Positions 26,800-36,060 of a DNA stretch of 64,000 bases are shown here, one piece after another. Both the position numbers and the translations under genes were made by a program. The notes under the pieces are model-generated. The model was not told the origin of the DNA and searched no databases. It saw only the letters and a program-made list of their open reading frames with translations. Source of the stretch: Actinomyces viscosus (lineage in GTDB: Bacteria > Actinomycetota > Actinomycetes > Actinomycetales > Actinomycetaceae). Position 1 is the first letter of the stretch. The number at the start of each line of letters is the position of its first letter. The DNA lies in assembly GCF_900637975.1 (NCBI RefSeq), contig NZ_LR134477.1:2232001-2296000 (forward strand). The letters are read 5' to 3'.

Positions 26800-28080
26800 T
26801 CATGTCGCGCTCACCGGGCCGGCGACGGGCAGGCTCAACCACACCCGGGTTCCGACGCCCTCACGGGATGCCATGCGCACACTGCCGCCGTGGCGGCGCA
26901 CGATCGTCGCCACCAGCGCCAGCCCGAGTCCCGAGCCCGGCAGTCCGCGGGCGTTGCCGGCGCGGGCCAGCTCGCTCCACACCGCCGGAAGGTCCGCCTG
27001 CGGCACGCCGATGCCGGTGTCGGCCACCTCGATCGTGACGGTGCCGGACTCCTCCCGGCCGCGCACCTCCACGGTGCCGCCGGGACCGGTGTACTTCGAG
27101 GCGTTGGAGATGACGTTGTAGACCGCCGAGTACAGCAGGTCGCCGTCGCCGCGCACGTGCGACAGCGGCCAGGGCACCTGCGGCAGATCCAGGCGGATCC
27201 GGGGCGCCCGGCCACGAGCAGCACCCTCCTCGCTGACGGCCTGGGCGGCGTCCTGGACGGTCTCGGCGATGTCGACGTCCTCCAGCGAGAGCGCGGCCGT
27301 CTCCAAGTCGGCCAGCTTGCGCAGGTCCGTCACCAGGCGGCCCATCCGGCGGGCCTGGGCGTCGACGACGTCGACCCGGGCCTGCCACTCCTGAGGGTGG
27401 GCCTGTGGCAGATCGGCGACCGCCGCCCGCACCGCCGTCAGCGGGTTCTTCAGCTCGTGGTCGAGCCGGCGCAGGAACTGCTGGTGGTGGGCCCAGGCCT
27501 CCTGCTGGGCCTCACGGCGGGCACGCTCGGTCGCCAGCCGCTGCCGACGCCGCCCCACGGTGACGAGGAGGGCCAGCAGCAGGAGGACGGCACCGGCCTG
27601 GGCCACCACGAGCGGCACCGTCGTCGTGATGAGCAGAGGAGTCACGCCGTAGACGACATAGGCACCGGCCACCGCTAAAGCGATGACGAGCAGCGCGATC
27701 AGCCACCCGATCCACCCTCTCCCGGAAGACCGCTCGGTCGCGGAGGCCGGGTTGACCGGGGCGGCCTCGGGAGTGGGACCGGAAGGAGGCTCCACGGCCC
27801 GCCCCTCGCCCAGCGCGGGCCGCTCCGCCGTGGGCTGAGCGGCCAGCCGGGCGGCCGCAGCCAGGTCCATCGTCGGCTGAGCCGTCGGCGCAGGAGCCGC
27901 CGAGGGCCCGGGCAACGGATACGGCGCATCCGCGGGAGGCCGGCGGATCTCCATGGTCTGAGGCCCACCAGGGTCGAGCGTCGGCGGCAGGTAGCGGGTG
28001 CGGCCGTCCTGTGAGGACTCCCGGGGAGGCAGCGATGGCGGCAGGTTCGACGTCGGTGCCCCCGACGGTGACTGGCTCAC
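26800..28080 (-). CDS. sensor histidine kinase of the lipoprotein cluster
   Basis: A 426-residue kinase. It starts at GTG 28080, overlapping the regulator stop (GTGA). A ~120-residue Pro/Ala-rich cytoplasmic N-terminus is followed by two membrane helices (LIALLVIALAVAGAYVVYGV and VPLVVAQAGAVLLLLALLV) with almost no extracellular loop, then HisKA with LDHELKNPLTAVRAAVADL and an HATPase domain (SNASKYTGPGG, ADTGIGVP, GSGLGLALV). The tiny outside loop suggests it senses the membrane or a partner protein, not a soluble ligand (inference). It lies between the response regulator and the OmpA-domain lipoprotein. Confidence 0.88.
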   Translation of the reverse strand: MSQSPSGAPTSNLPPSLPPRESSQDGRTRYLPPTLDPGGPQTMEIRRPPADAPYPLPGPSAAPAPTAQPTMDLAAAARLAAQPTAERPALGEGRAVEPPSGPTPEAAPVNPASATERSSGRGWIGWLIALLVIALAVAGAYVVYGVTPLLITTTVPLVVAQAGAVLLLLALLVTVGRRRQRLATERARREAQQEAWAHHQQFLRRLDHELKNPLTAVRAAVADLPQAHPQEWQARVDVVDAQARRMGRLVTDLRKLADLETAALSLEDVDIAETVQDAAQAVSEEGAARGRAPRIRLDLPQVPWPLSHVRGDGDLLYSAVYNVISNASKYTGPGGTVEVRGREESGTVTIEVADTGIGVPQADLPAVWSELARAGNARGLPGSGLGLALVATIVRRHGGSVRMASREGVGTRVWLSLPVAGPVSAT

Positions 28081-28805
28081 GCCTGGACCCCGGCCCGGAA
28101 GCGGTAGCCGACGGAGGGGACCGTCTCGATGTAGGTGGGGTGGGCGGCGTCGTCCCCCAGCGCCTGGCGGATCTCGCGGATGCGGTGGTCGACGGCGCGC
28201 GTGGAGGTGGCGAAGTCGATGCCCCACAGGGAGGCCAGCAGGTCATCGCGCGTGTGAAGCTCGCCCGGGTGGCTCATGAGGTAGTCCAGGAGCATCGTCG
28301 CCTTCGGGGTGAGCGTCACCTCTCGACCGGCCAGGGCGACCCGTCGGGAGGTGCGATCCAGGACGAGATCGCCGGCCACCAGCCGGGAGGCCGAGGTCAG
28401 TGGCTGGGCCGCGCCCCGGGTGCGGCGCAGGACCGCGCGGATCCGGGAGGCGAGCTCGGCGGGGTCGAAGGGCTTGGACAGGTAGTCGTCGGCGCCGTCA
28501 TCGAGGGCCGAGACCCGCTCGTAGGAGGCGTCGACCTGGGTGAGCAGGATGATGGGGGTCCAGGCCCCACCGGACCTGACCCGGCGCACCAGCTCACGTC
28601 CGTCCATCCGGGGCATGAGGACGTCCGAGACGATGATGTCCACCTGGTAGGAGGCCAGCAGGTCCAGGGCCTCCATCCCGTCCGAGGCGAGCATGACCCG
28701 GTACCCGCTGCGCTCCAGGTAAGGGCCCAGCGAGCGGCGGATGGGGGCCTCGTCGTCGACGAGCAGGACGGTGGCGGACGGAGCCGGTGCAGCGGGCTGG
28801 GTCAC
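28077..28805 (-). CDS. OmpR-family response regulator of the lipoprotein cluster
   Basis: A 242-residue regulator: receiver domain (VLLVDDEAPIRRSL, phospho-acceptor Asp in IIVSDVLMPRMDG, Lys in DDYLSKPFDP) and a winged-helix C-terminus ending ETVPSVGYRFR. It is translated just before its kinase with a four-base overlap, and lies 51 bases downstream of a DUF3060 lipoprotein gene. Probable targets are the flanking lipoprotein genes (inference from context). Confidence 0.9.
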   Translation of the reverse strand: MTQPAAPAPSATVLLVDDEAPIRRSLGPYLERSGYRVMLASDGMEALDLLASYQVDIIVSDVLMPRMDGRELVRRVRSGGAWTPIILLTQVDASYERVSALDDGADDYLSKPFDPAELASRIRAVLRRTRGAAQPLTSASRLVAGDLVLDRTSRRVALAGREVTLTPKATMLLDYLMSHPGELHTRDDLLASLWGIDFATSTRAVDHRIREIRQALGDDAAHPTYIETVPSVGYRFRAGVQA

Positions 28806-28856
28806 GGCAGTGCCATTCGGGGGATCACTCAGGCGGTCACTCAGAACGTCACTGGG

Positions 28857-29459
28857 TTACTGGGCGAGCTTCCCGGTGGTGTTGCCAGCGCCGGTGTCCT
28901 GGATCGTCGGGTCGTCGCCCAGCCAGTGGACGGTCACGTTGGAGCCCATGATGGTGAGGTGGTCGATGTCGCGGGCGTAGACGGTGACGTCGGAGCCCTG
29001 GATCGTGAGGGTGTCAACGTCCTCGGCGGCGATCTTGACCTCGGAGCCCTGGACCGTCAGCGTGTCGAGGTCGCCCACCAGGTTGAGGGTGCCTCCGGAG
29101 CCCTGGACGGCGTAGGAGCCGGAGACCTCCGTGCGCTCGCCCTTGCTCTGGATGTCCTTCCAGGTGGCGTCCGTGATGGGGGCGTCGTCGCCGTCCTTGT
29201 CACTGTCCTTGTCATCATCCTTGTCGTCGGAGCCGGTGGAGGCCTTCGCCGAGCCGTTGGAGCTCCCCGAGACCTGAGCATCGGCCTTGGCGGAGGCGCC
29301 GGTGTCGGCGCTCTGAGAGTCCTTCTGCTCGGCCTGGGTGGCGGCCGAGGAGCCGGAGTCACCAGAGCCGGAGCCGTTGACGGACAGGGAGCAGGCCCCC
29401 AGGCTCAGGGACAGGGCCAGGGCCGCGGTACCGGCGAGAACGATCTTGGGCAGGCGCAT
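28857..29459 (-). CDS. DUF3060-type lipoprotein, first gene of the cluster
   Basis: A 200-residue lipoprotein with lipobox LSLGACS (Cys ~23), a Ser/Ala/Lys-rich stalk with an Asp/Lys run (DDKDDDKDSDKDGDD near 78-92), and a C-terminal domain of repeated strands (LTVQGSEVKIAAEDVDTLTI, then QGSDVTVYARDIDHLTI, then MGSNVTVHW). It is similar in plan to the 24694 protein at the other end of the cluster, so the two look like diverged paralogues flanking the two-component system and the OmpA lipoprotein. Function unknown. Confidence 0.8.
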   Translation of the reverse strand: MRLPKIVLAGTAALALSLSLGACSLSVNGSGSGDSGSSAATQAEQKDSQSADTGASAKADAQVSGSSNGSAKASTGSDDKDDDKDSDKDGDDAPITDATWKDIQSKGERTEVSGSYAVQGSGGTLNLVGDLDTLTVQGSEVKIAAEDVDTLTIQGSDVTVYARDIDHLTIMGSNVTVHWLGDDPTIQDTGAGNTTGKLAQ

Positions 29460-29690
29460 GATGGGGTCCTCTCAGGAATCATGTGGGGAGTTGTACGCGA
29501 AATACAATACCGGCCGGTTGTGCCCGCCCCGTCGCTGATCTGTCTCAGAACTGCGACGAGGGCCGCGATCATGCTCACGGAACAAAAACACCTATATGTT
29601 CGGGGACATTCGACCCCGCCGGGTGCGGTCCACGCGTTCGGGGACAGGAATCCGGCACCCGTACGTGCAGGATGTCCCCGCCCGTGACGT

Positions 29691-32612
29691 CTAGGCCTCC
29701 TTCTTCGCAGCAGCCTTCTTGGTGGCCGTCTTCTTGGTAGTCGTCTTCTTGGCGGTGGTCTTGCGGGTGGTGCGCTTCTTGGCCGGCTTTTTGGCGCGCT
29801 TCTCCGCGAGCAGCTCGAAGGCGCGCTCGGGGGTGACGGTGGCCGGGTCGTCGCCGCGGCGCAGGGTCACGTTGGTCTCCCCATCGGTGAAGTAGGGGCC
29901 GAAGCGGCCGTCCTTGATGACCACGGGCTTGCCGGTGGCCGGGTCCTCGCCGAGCTCGCGCAGCGGCCCGCGGGCCGCCGCCTGCCCCCGACGCCGCTTG
30001 GGCTGGGCGAAGATCTCCAGGGCCTGCTCCAGGGTGACGGTGAAGATCTGCTCCTCGGTCTCCAGGGAGCGCGAGTCCGTGCCCTTCTTGAGGTAGGGCC
30101 CGTAGCGGCCGTTCTGAGCGGTGATGTCCGCACCCGACTCCGGGTCCTGCCCGACGACGCGCGGCAGACTGAGCAGGTCCAGGGCCTGCTCCAGGGTCAC
30201 CGTGGACAAGTCCATGGAGCGCAGGAGGCTGGCCGTGCGGGGCTTGGGCTTGGCGGCCTTGGCGGTCTTCCTCGTGGTCGTCTTCTTCGTCTTCGCGGAC
30301 TTCGCGGTCGTAGCAACCTTCTCGCCGGTCTCCCCCTCGGCGGTTTCGGCCGTCTCCTCGGGGTCGGGCAGGACCTCGGTGACGTAGGGGCCGTAGCGGC
30401 CGTCCTTGGCGATGATGACGTGCCCGCTGACCGGGTCGACGCCGAGCTCGCGGCCGTCGTCGGCGGCGCGGGCGAAGAGCTCGCGGGCCTTGTCCACGGT
30501 CAGCTCGTCGGGGGCGACGTCAGCCGGCACGTTGGCGCGCTTGCCCTCGGCATCCTCCAGGTAGGGGCCGTAGCGCCCGACCCGCAGGGTGATGCCCTCG
30601 CCGATCTCGATGGAGTTGACGGCGCGGGCGTCGATCTCGCCGAGGTTGTCCACCAGGCCCTTGAGGCCCTGGGCCCGCAGCTCGGCGGCGGAGGCGGCGG
30701 CCACGTCGAGCTCACCGGAGGCCGCGGCCTCGGCGATCTCCTTGGCGACGGCCTCGGAGGCGCCCTGCCCGTTGTAGAAGCGCCGCAGCCAGGCCACCCG
30801 GTCCTCATCGCCGGCGGCGATCCGGTCCAGGTCGCGCTCCATGGAGGCGGTGAAGTCGTAGTCGACGAGCTCGGTGAAGTTCTCCTCCAGCAGGCGGGTG
30901 ACGGCGAAGGCGAGCCACGTCGGCACCAGGGCCTGGCCGCGGTGGTCGACGTAGCCGCGGTCGGAGATCGTGGACATGGTGGCCGCGTAGGTCGAGGGGC
31001 GACCGATCTCGCGCTCCTCGAGGGCCTTGACCAGGGAGGCCTCGGTGTAGCGCGGCGGCGGCGTCGTCTCGTGGCCCGAGGCCTCGGCGGCCAGGGCGGC
31101 CAGCTCCTGGCCGGTGATCATCGCGGGCAGGCGCACGTCCTTGGCGTCCTTACCGGCGGCGCCGGAGTCGTCCTGGTAGCGCTCGGCGTCGCGGCCCTCC
31201 TCATAGGCGGCCAGGAAGCCGCGGAAGGTGATGACGGTGCCCGACGCCGTCAGGCCGGCCGTGGAGAAGGTGGGACCGGAGTCGCGCGACTCACCGGCCA
31301 CCGGAGTCAGCGGCACCTCGACGGTCACGGTGGCGGTCGAGCCGACGGCGTCGGCCATCTGGGAGGCCACCGTCCGCTTCCAGATGAGCTCGTAGAGGCG
31401 GAACTGGGCTCCTGTCAGCTCGCCGGAGACCTGGGCCGGGGTGCGGAAGTGGTCGCCGGCGGGGCGGATCGCCTCGTGGGCCTCCTGGGCGCCCTTGGAC
31501 TTGGAGGCGTAGACGCGGGGGCGCTCGGGGACGTACTCGGCCCCGTAGAGCTCGGCCACCTGCGAGCGGGCCGCGGACACGGCCTGGGCGGACAGGACCG
31601 TGGAGTCGGTACGCATGTAGGTGATGAAGCCGTTCTCGTAGAGGCCCTGCGCCACGCGCATGGTCTCGCGCGGGTTCATGCGCAGCTTGCGGGAGGCCTC
31701 CTGCTGGAGGGTGGAGGTGGTGAAGGGGGCCGCCGGGCGGCGCTTGTAGGGCTTGTCCTCGACGCCGGCCACACGCGGCTCGCCCCGGCCGATGGCCTCG
31801 GCGACGGCGGTGGCCCCCACCTGGTGGAGGTGGACGGCGGAGGCCTTGACCGCGGCCGGGCGCGGCTCGCCGGCGTCGTTGAAGTCGCGGCCGGTGGCCA
31901 CGCGCCGCCCGTCGAGGGTGACCAGGCGGGCGGTGAAGGAGGCGTCCTGGCGGGCCGTGACGTCCACCGGGGACAGGACGGTGGAGAAGGTGGCCTCCAC
32001 CCCCCAGTAGGAGGCCGAGCGGAAGGCCATGCGCTCGCGCTCGCGCTCGACGACGAGGCGGGTGGCCACCGACTGGACGCGCCCGGCGGACAGGCCGGCG
32101 CGGACCTTGCGCCACAGGACCGGGCTGACCTCGTAGCCCACGAGGCGGTCCAGGATGCGGCGGGTCTCCTGGGCGTCGACGAGGTGAATGTCCAGGTCGC
32201 GGGTGTTGTCCAGGGCCCGGGTGACGGCCTCGCGGGTGATCTCGGTGAAGACCATGCGGCGCACCGGCACCTTGGGCTTGAGGACCTGCTGGAGGTGCCA
32301 GGCGATGGCCTCGCCCTCGCGGTCGTCGTCAGTGGCCAGGTAGAGCTCGTCGGCCTCCTTGAGGGCCTTCTTGAGCTGGGCGACCGTCTTCTTCTTGTCA
32401 GGGTTGACGACGTAGTAGGGCGTGAAGTCGTCCTCGACGTCGACCGCGAACTTCCCGTAGGGCCCCTTCTTCATGGTGGCGGGCAGCTCGGAGGGCTGCG
32501 GCAGGTCGCGGATGTGCCCCACGGAGGCCTCGACGTCGAACTCCGGACCGAGGTAGCCGGCGATGGAGCGCACCTTGTTGGGGGACTCCACGATGACGAG
32601 CTTGGTGGACAC
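29691..32612 (-). CDS. topA: DNA topoisomerase I (type IA)
   Basis: A 973-residue enzyme relaxing negative supercoils. The TOPRIM domain opens LVIVESPNKVRSI and has DDDREGEAIAWHL; the catalytic Tyr lies in GFITYMRTDSTVLS near 320. The gate and core domains follow. The C-terminus has no Cys zinc fingers but four DUF-type repeats ('GRYGPYL/V' blocks) and a Lys/Thr/Ala-rich tail (KKTTTKKTATKKAAAKKEA) as in actinobacterial TopA, where the basic tail helps strand passage. Length is normal. Upstream (32613-32908) is a ~300-base leader region without a gene. Confidence 0.95.
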   Translation of the reverse strand: MSTKLVIVESPNKVRSIAGYLGPEFDVEASVGHIRDLPQPSELPATMKKGPYGKFAVDVEDDFTPYYVVNPDKKKTVAQLKKALKEADELYLATDDDREGEAIAWHLQQVLKPKVPVRRMVFTEITREAVTRALDNTRDLDIHLVDAQETRRILDRLVGYEVSPVLWRKVRAGLSAGRVQSVATRLVVERERERMAFRSASYWGVEATFSTVLSPVDVTARQDASFTARLVTLDGRRVATGRDFNDAGEPRPAAVKASAVHLHQVGATAVAEAIGRGEPRVAGVEDKPYKRRPAAPFTTSTLQQEASRKLRMNPRETMRVAQGLYENGFITYMRTDSTVLSAQAVSAARSQVAELYGAEYVPERPRVYASKSKGAQEAHEAIRPAGDHFRTPAQVSGELTGAQFRLYELIWKRTVASQMADAVGSTATVTVEVPLTPVAGESRDSGPTFSTAGLTASGTVITFRGFLAAYEEGRDAERYQDDSGAAGKDAKDVRLPAMITGQELAALAAEASGHETTPPPRYTEASLVKALEEREIGRPSTYAATMSTISDRGYVDHRGQALVPTWLAFAVTRLLEENFTELVDYDFTASMERDLDRIAAGDEDRVAWLRRFYNGQGASEAVAKEIAEAAASGELDVAAASAAELRAQGLKGLVDNLGEIDARAVNSIEIGEGITLRVGRYGPYLEDAEGKRANVPADVAPDELTVDKARELFARAADDGRELGVDPVSGHVIIAKDGRYGPYVTEVLPDPEETAETAEGETGEKVATTAKSAKTKKTTTRKTAKAAKPKPRTASLLRSMDLSTVTLEQALDLLSLPRVVGQDPESGADITAQNGRYGPYLKKGTDSRSLETEEQIFTVTLEQALEIFAQPKRRRGQAAARGPLRELGEDPATGKPVVIKDGRFGPYFTDGETNVTLRRGDDPATVTPERAFELLAEKRAKKPAKKRTTRKTTAKKTTTKKTATKKAAAKKEA

Positions 32613-32908
32613 GTAAAGCCTTCCTCACGGGTGGTGCGCGGCTGGCCGCGCCTGGCGGGTGTGGGCGGTTCGCGACGTCGGCGGGCCCGGGCGATCTCCG
32701 CGTGATCGTGATGATCCGGGTGATCGGGGCACCTGACGAGGGCGAAGGGCGGGGAGCCGGCTCAGGCCGGCTCTCAGCCGACTGTAACGCACCGCCCACC
32801 TTTTCCAACCGGGCAGCGGACGGAAAGTGTACGGAAAACGACTTTCGTCTCAGCGAGGACATCCTGGCGTGAGCGGCCTGAGACGGGGCCGGGCTCGGGC
32901 CTCGGCCC

Positions 32909-34243
32909 TCAGATGAGCTCCGCCAGAGCGCTGCGCACGGTGGCCAGGCGCTGAGCGGCGATGTTCTCGTCGTAGGGCAGGTGCAGGCCGCGGCACTCGG
33001 CGGCCAGCTCGGCCAGGGAGCGGACCTCAGGGAAGCCGCGAGAGGTCAGCTGGGCGACCTCGTCGACGGTCGCGGAGCCCGACGAGCCGGCCCCGCCGCC
33101 GCGCAGGTCGACCCACTGGCCCAGGCGCCGGGCCGCGCGGTCCAGGCTAGAGGTGACCGTGTGCAGGGCGTCATTGAGCTGGGCGACCTGGGTGCTCACG
33201 GCCCGCAGCACGGGCCCCAGCCCGCGGAAGCCGGACTCGAGGGCCTCGCACAGGTCCGTCAGGGAGCGGGTGGCGTCCACCTCGGAGCCGTCGAGGATGG
33301 ACTGGGCGAAGCGGCCCACCATGAGGGTGAGCAGACGCATGAGGGCCACGGAGAAGCGCAGCTCGGTGACCGACTGGTGCAGGACCTGCAGGCGCGAGGG
33401 CAGCCCGGTCAGCTCGGCGCCGGCGGCACCGGTGAGCTCGGAGACGCGCTCGGCGAGCATCTGCGCCTTGGTCTGGGTGCCGTTGCCGGCGTCGTGGGAG
33501 ACCAGCTGACCGATACGCCCCACCCGGGTCTCGACCGCCCGAACCGAGGCGTGGGTCGCCTCCATGGAGGTGATGAGGCGCAGGTACTCGTCGAGCTCGA
33601 AGACCAGGGCGTTGGTGTCCTTCTCCATGGCGGCCACCGTGTTGAGGATGCGGGCCACCGCCCCTAGGCTCTCGGGGGCGGCCGCCGGGACACGCACCCC
33701 CGAGTCGACCAGGGCAGCCACCTCGCGCGGCAGGGTCACCAGGGTCATGTCGTGCAGGGAGGAGAAGCCCAGGGCCTGAAACTCCGCGGCCAGCTCACGA
33801 CCGCCGAACTCGCCGAGCTGGTGGCGCGAGGCGCCCCGGGCCTGAAGGTCGCGCTCCTTGGCGCGCACCCGGCGGTAGGCCTCCTCGACCCTGCCCCGGG
33901 TCGCCCCGTCCATCGGCTTGATCCGCACCGAGAGATAGCCCTGGCGCAGCGGCACGATCGTGGCGAAGACCCGGTAGTCCAGGCCGTCCACCGCCCGGTT
34001 GGTGATGTATCCGCAGGCCGGGCGCTGGGACTGCAGGTCGTCCCAGATGAGACGGAAGAGGCCGGCCGGCATATCCAGGTGCCGAATGATGTTGTGCGGA
34101 GCCCCGATGAGACGTTCACGCGAGTAGCGCGAGAGCGTATCGAAGGTCCTGTTGGTGTTCTGGATAACACCTTTAAGGTCCGTGGTGGAAAAGAAGATGT
34201 CCTGTGGATCGAACAAACGCTCGTACCCGACCTGCGATTCCAT
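32909..34243 (-). CDS. soluble PAS-domain sensor, Aer-type PAS, copy B
   Basis: A 444-residue cytoplasmic protein. The N-terminal PAS domain (residues ~10-115) carries the aerotaxis-receptor pattern FFSTTDLKGVI, NRTFDTLSRYSRERLIGAPHNIIRHLDMPAGLFRLIWDDL and a late GYLSVRIKP strand. The remaining ~320 residues are helical, without a membrane segment, HAMP, kinase, GGDEF or methyl-accepting hairpin. A ribosome binding site AAGGAG precedes the ATG. It is a paralogue of the next gene, with 169 bases between them. In Aer the equivalent PAS binds FAD and senses redox state; here the ligand and output are unknown. Confidence 0.7.
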   Translation of the reverse strand: MESQVGYERLFDPQDIFFSTTDLKGVIQNTNRTFDTLSRYSRERLIGAPHNIIRHLDMPAGLFRLIWDDLQSQRPACGYITNRAVDGLDYRVFATIVPLRQGYLSVRIKPMDGATRGRVEEAYRRVRAKERDLQARGASRHQLGEFGGRELAAEFQALGFSSLHDMTLVTLPREVAALVDSGVRVPAAAPESLGAVARILNTVAAMEKDTNALVFELDEYLRLITSMEATHASVRAVETRVGRIGQLVSHDAGNGTQTKAQMLAERVSELTGAAGAELTGLPSRLQVLHQSVTELRFSVALMRLLTLMVGRFAQSILDGSEVDATRSLTDLCEALESGFRGLGPVLRAVSTQVAQLNDALHTVTSSLDRAARRLGQWVDLRGGGAGSSGSATVDEVAQLTSRGFPEVRSLAELAAECRGLHLPYDENIAAQRLATVRSALAELI

Positions 34244-34412
34244 GGGTGCTCTCCTTCATGGTAGATGGTTCGCGGGAGCACCTCGCCGAGGACTATTTCC
34301 TTAGCTCCTCGCACAGTGCCAGAAAAACCTTAATGACACGCGCGGGCCCGCGGAAGACTGTTTATGACATTGTCACCAGTAAGTTGGGACCTATCTTGTG
34401 GATTCCCGATAA

Positions 34413-35765
34413 CTACTCACCCAGCTGGCTCAGGGTTTCTCGCACCGTCGCCACCCGCTCGCGGATGACGGCCTCGTCCAGGGTCACGACGACGCCGCGG
34501 GCCTTGGCGGCCAGCTCGGCCAGGGAGGCCGTCTCCGGGAAGCCCTGCTCGCCCACGGCGACGGCCTCCTGCAGGGCGGCCTCGGCGTCGACGCCGTCGA
34601 CCAGAGCCTGGGCCCCCTCGTCCTGGAGGGCCCGGATCCAGCGCTGGAAGGGCCGCTTGACGCGGTCGAGGTTGCTGACCACGGTGCGCAGGTCGCCCTC
34701 CAGGCGCTCGGCCAGGTTCGCAGCCTCCTGGCAGGAGGGAACCAGCTCCTCCAGGTCGGAGAGCATCGCCTCGGCGAGGTCGCCGATGGCGTCGGCGGAC
34801 TCCCCCTCCTCCCCGTCCAGGACGGCGGCGGCGAAGATGCCGGCCATGAGGGTGTGCAGGCGCATCATCGAGCTGCGGAAGCGCACCTCGGAGGCCGCCT
34901 CGTACAGCGCCACCAGGGAGGAGTTGAGCTGGCGGAGCACCTCGACGGCCTGGGCGCTGCGCTCCTTGACGCGTTCGGAGACGGTGGGCACGGAGGACTC
35001 GCCGTCGGGGCTGGTGACCTCCTCCATGAGGGAGCCCACGCGGTTGGCCCGGTCGATGACCGAGCGCACCCCGCCGGCCCAGGAGCCCAGGCCGTTGATG
35101 AGCTCCTGGTACTCCCCCAGCTGGTAGATGAGCTCGTCGGTGTCCCGCTCGATCGCGGCGACGGCCTGGAGGACGGCGAACATGGGGTTGTCCGACTCGG
35201 CGCGCGGCGGTACCCGGACCCCCTCGACCACCAGCAGGGCCAGCTCGCGCGGGAGCGCGGCCCGGGCGAAGTTGTGCAGGTCGCGGTACTGGAGCCCCGC
35301 CAGCTCCTCGGTCAGCAGCGCCGCTCCGTGCTCGGCGACCTCCCGGCGCCTGTGGCCCTCCTCGGCGTAGGCGCGCTCAGCGGCCCGCACCCGGGAGTAG
35401 ATCTCCTTGACGGGCGTGAACATGGCGTGGTTGGTCGGGCGCACACGCACCGACAGGTAGCCGTCGGCCAGCGGGGCGATCGTCGCGAAGACCCAGTAGT
35501 CCAGACCGTCCTTGGCCCGGTTGAGCACGTAGACGCACGACGAGCGCCCCTGCTCGAGCTCATCCCACATGAGCTTGAAGGCGCCGGCGGGCATGTCGTC
35601 ATGCCGAATGATGTTGTGCGGGGAGCCAATGAGCTCTTCGGCGCTGTAACGGGACAGCGAATCGAAGACTCGGTTCGTCCTGCGAATGACACCTTTGGTA
35701 TCCGTCGTCGAGAAGAACAGGTCCTCGGCACCGAAGCGGCGCTCGTTGCCATCGACGTATTCCAT
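34413..35765 (-). CDS. soluble PAS-domain sensor, Aer-type PAS, copy A
   Basis: A 450-residue protein with the same plan as its downstream paralogue: PAS with FFSTTDTKGVIRRTNRVFDSLSRYSAEELIGSPHNIIRHDDMPAGAFKLMWDEL, then WVFATIAPLADGYLSVRVRP, then a long helical region with the shared blocks RFRSSMMRLHTLMAGIFA and GFPETASLAELAAKARG. It starts at ATG 35765 with AGGAGAG upstream. It is divergent from the IS-interrupted regulator gene, so both promoters lie in 35766-36053. The paralogues differ most in the middle and keep the PAS and the C-terminal segment. Confidence 0.7.
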   Translation of the reverse strand: MEYVDGNERRFGAEDLFFSTTDTKGVIRRTNRVFDSLSRYSAEELIGSPHNIIRHDDMPAGAFKLMWDELEQGRSSCVYVLNRAKDGLDYWVFATIAPLADGYLSVRVRPTNHAMFTPVKEIYSRVRAAERAYAEEGHRRREVAEHGAALLTEELAGLQYRDLHNFARAALPRELALLVVEGVRVPPRAESDNPMFAVLQAVAAIERDTDELIYQLGEYQELINGLGSWAGGVRSVIDRANRVGSLMEEVTSPDGESSVPTVSERVKERSAQAVEVLRQLNSSLVALYEAASEVRFRSSMMRLHTLMAGIFAAAVLDGEEGESADAIGDLAEAMLSDLEELVPSCQEAANLAERLEGDLRTVVSNLDRVKRPFQRWIRALQDEGAQALVDGVDAEAALQEAVAVGEQGFPETASLAELAAKARGVVVTLDEAVIRERVATVRETLSQLGE

Positions 35766-36060
35766 GACTCTCCTGCTGTGTTAGGGGGAATCGGTCACTG
35801 CCGGATTACCGACGGCGACACGCTGGATGAGGGAGGCGGCCGAGATACCGCTGAGCCGCCCTCTGTACGACTACGCTACGAAGTAACGTTCTGGTGCACA
35901 CGGATGTGGGGATCAACAACCGAGACGCACGACCGCATAAGCATGTCACAGCGCCTGTCTCTCCGGGTCTCCATTGGGTCTCAGATCGATAACACAGTCG
36001 AGACACAGGTTGCGCTGTGGTCGAGCACAGCGCTTTCCTGTTGAATAGATGACGTGACTA

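Noticed and set aside
30420..32705. 761-residue open frame antisense to topA
   Set aside because: It is a by-product of high third-position G+C in topA; composition is Gly/Leu/Val/Asp-rich and it has no domain. The same applies to long antisense frames over ispD (1240-3186), the SenX3-like kinase (4713-6014), holB (17117-18298) and the methyltransferase (49184-50947).
32909..35765. Chemoreceptors (Aer)
   Set aside because: Only the PAS domain matches; no membrane, HAMP or methyl-accepting domain is present and the genus is non-motile.
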